Source: Streptomyces candidus (GTDB lineage: Bacteria; Actinomycetota; Actinomycetes; Streptomycetales; Streptomycetaceae). Taken from it: a DNA stretch of 64,000 bases. Of the stretch, positions 60,205 to 64,000 are shown piece after piece. Where the stretch lies: positions 372,001-436,000 of the forward strand of contig NZ_JACHEM010000002.1 of assembly GCF_014207445.1 (NCBI RefSeq), read 5' to 3'. Below the pieces are notes generated by a model, which was not told where the DNA came from, ran no database searches, and saw nothing but the letters and a program-made list of their open reading frames with translations. The translations under genes were made by a program, and so were the position numbers. The number at the start of each line of letters is the position of its first letter. Positions within the stretch are counted from its first letter, which is position 1.

Positions 60205-61457
60205 GGGCGTGACTCCCGTCGTGGGGTGGCGTGGGCGGGCCGGGCCTCGGGCAGCGGCAACGGCAACGGCAGGGTGATCGCGACGGCGGTGCCCTGGCCC
60301 GGCGCGGACTCGACGCTCAGGGTGCCGCCGAGGGACCGTGCCCGGGAGCGCATGGCGGGAAGCCCGAAGCCGCCGTCCGAACCCGGCCGCCGTGGCGTGC
60401 GCCGCGGATCGAAGCCGATGCCGTCGTCGACGACGTCGAGCGAGACCGACGTCCCCATGAAGCTGAGCGTGATCTCCACCCGCCCGGCGCGCGCGTGCCG
60501 CACCGTGTTCGCCAGCGCCGACTGGGCGATACGCAACAGGGCCACCTCGTACGGGGTGGGCAGCTCGACCGGCGTCCCGCTCACCCCGAACTGGACGGCG
60601 GGGGCGCCGCTCGAGGGTGTGCACAGCCGCTCCAGGGCGGCGGCCAGCGAACCGTGCTCCAGACCGGGCGGGCTCAGCGCGCGGACGAAGCGTCGTGCCT
60701 CGGCCAGGTTGTCCTGCGCCGCCTCGCGCGCCTGCCGGATGTGCGCCAGCGCGGGGTCCGACTCCGGCAGCGCCCGTTCGGCGGCCCGCAGCAGGAGCTG
60801 GATGCTGGAGAGGCCCTGGGCGAGGGTGTCGTGGATCTCCCGGGCCAGCCGCTCCCGCTCGGCGAGGGTGCCGGCCGCCCGCTCGGCCCCCGCCAACTCG
60901 GCTCGGGTGGAGAGGAGTTCGTCGATCAGCTCGCGCCGTCTCTCGCTCTCCCGGTGCAGCGACTGATAGCCCAGCACGGTCGCCACGGCAACGGCGGCGC
61001 CGAGCAGCGGCCCTATGAACGTGCCGGGCGTGACCGCCTGTCCGTGAGCGACGAAGCCGGCGATCGCGGCGGCCGCGGTCACGGCGACGGCGGACAGCCC
61101 CCACCGCGTCGGCAGCAGATGCAACTGCAGGAAGTACAGCGGGAACGCCGTCCACAGCCCGTCCGGCGACACGGCGAGCAGTGCGAGCCAGGACGCCCCG
61201 AGCGCCGCCAGCCAGAGCGCGGCGGCGCGCCGCGACCGGCCGACCGCGGGACTCAGCACGCCGGCGGCGTACACCCCTCCCATCACGAGGGCCACCGCGA
61301 CGACCGCGTACGCGTGCGTGCCTCCCGCGGCGACCGCCTTCACGGACGCGAGGGCGAGCAGCCCGGCGAGCAGCGCGTGCAGGCAGAGCCGGAGCACCCG
61401 CAGGACGGGGGTCAGCACGAGCGGGGCCGGGGTGGGTGCCGGTGGCAGCGGTTCCAT
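60201..61457 (-). CDS. Two-component sensor histidine kinase (HPK7/NarX-like)
   Basis: This 418-residue membrane kinase has about five hydrophobic segments in residues 18-160. A dimerisation/phosphoacceptor helix follows with ERLAREIHDTLAQGLSSIQL (His near 214), then a HATPase_c domain with NTVRHARA, DDGIGFDP and GGFGLPAMRSRA. This is the family paired with NarL-type regulators. A TAGGCT box ends about 10 bases before the ATG, so the transcript may be nearly leaderless. It is divergent from an FtsX-type ABC permease. Confidence 0.93.
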   Translation of the reverse strand: MEPLPPAPTPAPLVLTPVLRVLRLCLHALLAGLLALASVKAVAAGGTHAYAVVAVALVMGGVYAAGVLSPAVGRSRRAAALWLAALGASWLALLAVSPDGLWTAFPLYFLQLHLLPTRWGLSAVAVTAAAAIAGFVAHGQAVTPGTFIGPLLGAAVAVATVLGYQSLHRESERRRELIDELLSTRAELAGAERAAGTLAERERLAREIHDTLAQGLSSIQLLLRAAERALPESDPALAHIRQAREAAQDNLAEARRFVRALSPPGLEHGSLAAALERLCTPSSGAPAVQFGVSGTPVELPTPYEVALLRIAQSALANTVRHARAGRVEITLSFMGTSVSLDVVDDGIGFDPRRTPRRPGSDGGFGLPAMRSRARSLGGTLSVESAPGQGTAVAITLPLPLPLPEARPAHATPRRESRP

Positions 61458-61569
61458 GGTTCGTACCAGCCTAAAGGGGACGTCCTCGCAGCAGATCAAC
61501 CAAAGGATTGATGCCGGAGCGAACCCCCGCCCGATGTTTCTCCCTCCCGCCCCGCACAAGGTGGGGACC

Positions 61570-62652
61570 ATGTTCGTCGCCTGGAGAGACCTCCGCTTCG
61601 CCAAGGGCCGCTTCGCCCTCATGGGGGCCGTCGTGGTCCTGATCACGCTGCTCGTCGGCCTGCTGTCCGGGCTGACCGCGGGTCTCGCCCGCGACAACAC
61701 CGTCGCCATCACCTCGCTGCCCGCCGACCGGCTCGCCTTCGCACCGCCGCCGGACGGCCAGGACGTGTCGTTCACGAACTCCACGGTGGGGGAGAGCGCG
61801 TGGCGGGACTGGGCGAAGCAGCCCGGTGTCCGGAGCGCCGAGCCGATCGGCATCCGTACGGTCAACGGCTCGGCGGGGGACCGTACGGTCGCCGTCGCGG
61901 CCTTCGGCGTCGGACCGGCGGCGAAGATCGCTCCGGAGTCCGGGAAGCTCGGGCCGGGCCGGGTGGTGCTGTCGGCGAAGGCCGCCGACGAGCTGAACAC
62001 CGGGGTGGGCGACACCGTGCGCCTCGGCCCGCTCGACGAGAAGGTCGCCGCCGTCGAGGGCGACGCCATGTACAGCCACCAGCCTGTCGTGTGGACCTCG
62101 CTCGACGACTGGCAGAAGCTCGGCCACAGCGGGACGTCCAAGGCGGAACAGGCCACCGTCATCGCCCTGACGGGGCATGCCGGAGCGGACTACGCGGCGG
62201 GGGACAGGGTGGCCGGAACCCGGTCGGTCCCACTGGCCGACTCGCTGTCCGCGCTCGCCTCGTACCAGGCGGAGAACGGCTCGCTCCAGCTGATGCGCGG
62301 TTTCCTCTTCGCCATCTCCGCGCTGGTCGTCGGGGCCTTCTTCACCGTCTGGACGATTCAGCGCAGCGGCGACATCGCCGTGCTGAAGGCGCTGGGCGCC
62401 TCGACCCCCTACCTGTTGAAGGACGCGCTCGGGCAGGCCGTGGCCATGCTGAGCGTCGGCACCCTGCTCGGCACCGGGATCGCGACGCTGGCCGGGGCGC
62501 TGATCGGCAGAACCGTTCCCTTCGTCCTCGAATCCGCGACGCTGCTCGTGCCCGCCCTCGTGATGATCACGCTCGGCATCACCGGCGCGGCGCTGTCCAT
62601 CCGGCGCATCACCGCCGTCGACCCCCTCACCGCGCTCGGGAGCGCCCGATGA
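61570..62652 (+). CDS. FtsX/MacB-type ABC transporter permease
   Basis: This 360-residue protein has one N-terminal transmembrane helix (about residues 18-38), a MacB-like extracytoplasmic domain (about 40-240), and three C-terminal helices of the FtsX domain (starting FLFAISALVVGAFFTVW; RSGDIAVLKALGAS is the family loop). Such transporters extrude lipids, peptides or antibiotics rather than import solutes. Its TGA overlaps the ATPase start (ATGA). Confidence 0.9.
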   Translation: MFVAWRDLRFAKGRFALMGAVVVLITLLVGLLSGLTAGLARDNTVAITSLPADRLAFAPPPDGQDVSFTNSTVGESAWRDWAKQPGVRSAEPIGIRTVNGSAGDRTVAVAAFGVGPAAKIAPESGKLGPGRVVLSAKAADELNTGVGDTVRLGPLDEKVAAVEGDAMYSHQPVVWTSLDDWQKLGHSGTSKAEQATVIALTGHAGADYAAGDRVAGTRSVPLADSLSALASYQAENGSLQLMRGFLFAISALVVGAFFTVWTIQRSGDIAVLKALGASTPYLLKDALGQAVAMLSVGTLLGTGIATLAGALIGRTVPFVLESATLLVPALVMITLGITGAALSIRRITAVDPLTALGSAR

Positions 62653-63320
62653 CCCTCGCCATGACCGACGTCACCCTCACCTACCCGGACGGCGACCAAC
62701 CCCGCCTCACCGCGCTGGACACCGTCTCGCTGGAGGTGGCGGCGGGCCGGCTCGTCGCGGTCGTCGGGCCCTCGGGGTCCGGGAAGTCCAGCCTGCTGGC
62801 CGTGGCGGCGACCCTGGTCACCCCCGACGCGGGGAAGGTGGTGGTCGACGGCACCGAGACGGCAGGGCTCAGCCCCGCGGAGAAGGCGGAGCTGCGCAGG
62901 GAGCGGATCGGCATCGTCTTCCAGCAGCCGAACCTGCTGCCGTCGCTGACCGCCGCGGAACAACTCCAGGTGATGGCGCACCTGTCCGGGCGCAGGCCGC
63001 GCGAAACGCGGTCACGGGCCCTGGACCTCCTGGACGCGGTGGGACTCGCCGGCAAGGCGGACCGCCGGCCGCACCAGTTGTCCGGGGGACAGCGGCAGCG
63101 GATCAACATCGCGCGGGCCCTGATGAACGAACCGGCCGTGATGCTCGTCGACGAACCGACGAGTGCGCTCGATCACGAGCGGGGAGCGGCGGTGCTGGAC
63201 CTGCTGGGCGGTCTGGCCCGCGAGCGGGGGGTCGCCACCGTACTCGTCACCCACGACCGCTCCCACCTGAAGGCGGCCCACGCCATCCTCACCATGACCG
63301 ACGGCATCCTCACCCCATAA
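62649..63320 (+). CDS. ABC transporter ATP-binding protein (MacB/LolD type)
   Basis: This 223-residue ATPase has Walker A GPSGSGKSS (about residues 42-50), Q-loop VFQQPNLL, signature LSGGQRQR, Walker B VMLVDEPTSALD and the His switch THDRS. It partners the overlapping FtsX-type permease. The divergent kinase/regulator pair suggests induction by an envelope-active compound, as in bacitracin-type modules; that part is inference. Confidence 0.94.
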   Translation: MTLAMTDVTLTYPDGDQPRLTALDTVSLEVAAGRLVAVVGPSGSGKSSLLAVAATLVTPDAGKVVVDGTETAGLSPAEKAELRRERIGIVFQQPNLLPSLTAAEQLQVMAHLSGRRPRETRSRALDLLDAVGLAGKADRRPHQLSGGQRQRINIARALMNEPAVMLVDEPTSALDHERGAAVLDLLGGLARERGVATVLVTHDRSHLKAAHAILTMTDGILTP

Positions 63321-63330
63321 CCACCGCCAT

Positions 63331-63572
63331 AGCCCCTTGTGCGGCGGGGCCGCACACCGCACCCCCCTCGCCGTAGCCCCCTTGGGCGGCGGGGCCGCAC
63401 ACCGCACCCCCCTCGCCGTAGCCCGCTTGGGCGGCGGGGCCGCCCCCGGGAGCGGAACGGGCGGGCAAGGGGGCGGCCCCCACCGGAGGTGCACCCCTCG
63501 CCGTACGCGCGCCCCGCAAGACCTACGCCCCGCCCACACGGGCCCCGCAAGACCTACGCCCCGCCCACACGG
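63331..63572 (-). repeat. Dispersed GC-rich repeat, copy C, with tandem units
   Basis: Two near-identical 44/45-bp units (63331-63374 and 63375-63419) lead into a third unit that becomes the long core shared with copies A and B (about 63420-63493). A separate 31-bp sequence is then repeated perfectly twice (63511-63541 and 63542-63572). All lies between the ABC ATPase and the IclR-type gene, which converge. Confidence 0.85.
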
Positions 63573-63596
63573 AGCGCGAGCCCGTACACCCCACAG

Positions 63597-64000
63597 CTAC
63601 CCCTGCGCCGCCGTGTTCGCCAACGCCCCCGAGAGATCCTGCGCCACCTCCTGCAGAATCGGCACGATCCGCTCGGTGGCCGCCTCCGTCACCCGCCCGG
63701 CCGGCCCGGAGATCGAGACCGCCGCCGCGGTGGGCGAGTTGGGCACGGACACCGCCAGGCACCGCACACCTATCTCCTGCTCGTTGTCGTCCACCGCGTA
63801 CCCCGCCCGCCGCACCTGCTCCAGTGCTTCCAGGAACCCCTCGGGGGTGGTGATGGTCTTCTCGGTGGCCGCCGGCATGCCGGTCCGGGCGAGCAGCGCC
63901 CGTACCTCCTCCGCCGGGGTGTGCGCGAGCAGCGCCTTGCCGACGCCCGTGGAGTGCGGCAGCACCCGCCGTCCCACCTCGGTGAACATCCGCATCGAGT
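63597..64000 (-). CDS. allR: IclR-family regulator, C-terminal part (AllR-like)
   Basis: Only the 3' part is in the window; the gene continues past the right edge. The visible 134 residues are the IclR effector-binding domain: VLPHSTGVGKALLAHTPAEEVRALL, GYAVDDNEQEIGVRCLAVSVP and AAVSISGPAGRV (each cited in part). This resembles AllR, the allantoin/glyoxylate-pathway repressor of Streptomyces. The location beside purine-catabolic genes agrees. The HTH domain is not available to test. Confidence 0.8.
   Translation of the reverse strand, partial: SMRMFTEVGRRVLPHSTGVGKALLAHTPAEEVRALLARTGMPAATEKTITTPEGFLEALEQVRRAGYAVDDNEQEIGVRCLAVSVPNSPTAAAVSISGPAGRVTEAATERIVPILQEVAQDLSGALANTAAQG

Noticed and set aside
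63331..63430. Possible CRISPR-like array of 45-bp units
   Set aside because: Units are contiguous with no spacers and only two to three copies; it is part of a GC-rich dispersed repeat, and no cas genes are present.

Overview
The window is high-GC DNA with strong third-position G/C bias, many GTG starts and frequent 4-bp start/stop overlaps. The gene content includes a SpoIIE-type phosphatase, DUF6328 and DUF5955 small proteins, a PucR regulator and an IclR regulator of the AllR type. Together these point to a Streptomyces chromosome, outside the rRNA and ribosomal-protein core. I saw no rRNA, tRNA, CRISPR array, insertion sequence or prophage.

Layout. 0-4 kb: xdhC, a secreted GH6 cellulase and a YihY/BrkB membrane protein. 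4-13 kb: on the minus strand, a hybrid histidine kinase with a five-fold HAMP array, a SpoIIE-type phosphatase translationally coupled to it, and a phospholipase-D/cardiolipin-synthase-like protein; then a small membrane protein with an N-terminal tandem repeat. 13-18.4 kb: two adjacent AspT-type exchangers followed by aspartate 4-decarboxylase. 18.4-24 kb: CorA, an acyl-CoA synthetase, a VOC protein, a GNAT acetyltransferase and a zinc-ribbon/endonuclease-fold protein. 24-38 kb: a purine-to-glyoxylate block with gcl, catalase, glxR, hyi, two small regulatory-looking genes, uraD, hiuH, uricase, an NCS2 permease, an 8-oxoguanine-deaminase-like amidohydrolase and a second NCS2 permease. 38-42 kb: assorted small genes. 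42.8-53.8 kb: an eight-gene minus-strand envelope-glycan locus, most of it translationally coupled: DUF3068, GT4, methyltransferase, giant AftD-like GT-C enzyme, condensation-domain protein, methyltransferase, DMT-type transporter, Trm112-like protein. 54-64 kb: a DUF2613-like peptide coupled to a PucR regulator, malate synthase, a MobA-like nucleotidyltransferase, small proteins, a two-component system divergent from an ABC transporter, and the 3' part of an allR-like IclR gene running off the right edge.

How it works together. Urate is oxidised by uricase, releasing H2O2, and processed by HiuH and UraD to allantoin. Allantoin-derived glyoxylate can go through Gcl, Hyi and GlxR to glycerate, or through malate synthase to malate. 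Xanthine dehydrogenase maturation (XdhC, MobA-like) sits at the two ends. Two shared promoter signatures tie the block together. A tandem pair of TTCC-N7-GGAA sites, 21 bp apart, lies at gcl, hyi and malate synthase. A TCAACA-N3-TGTTGA palindrome overlaps the -35 of catalase and uraD, with a near copy at malate synthase. Three long convergent intergenic regions carry copies of the same GC-rich dispersed repeat.

All calls come from reading the sequence and recalled family knowledge; no database search was run.
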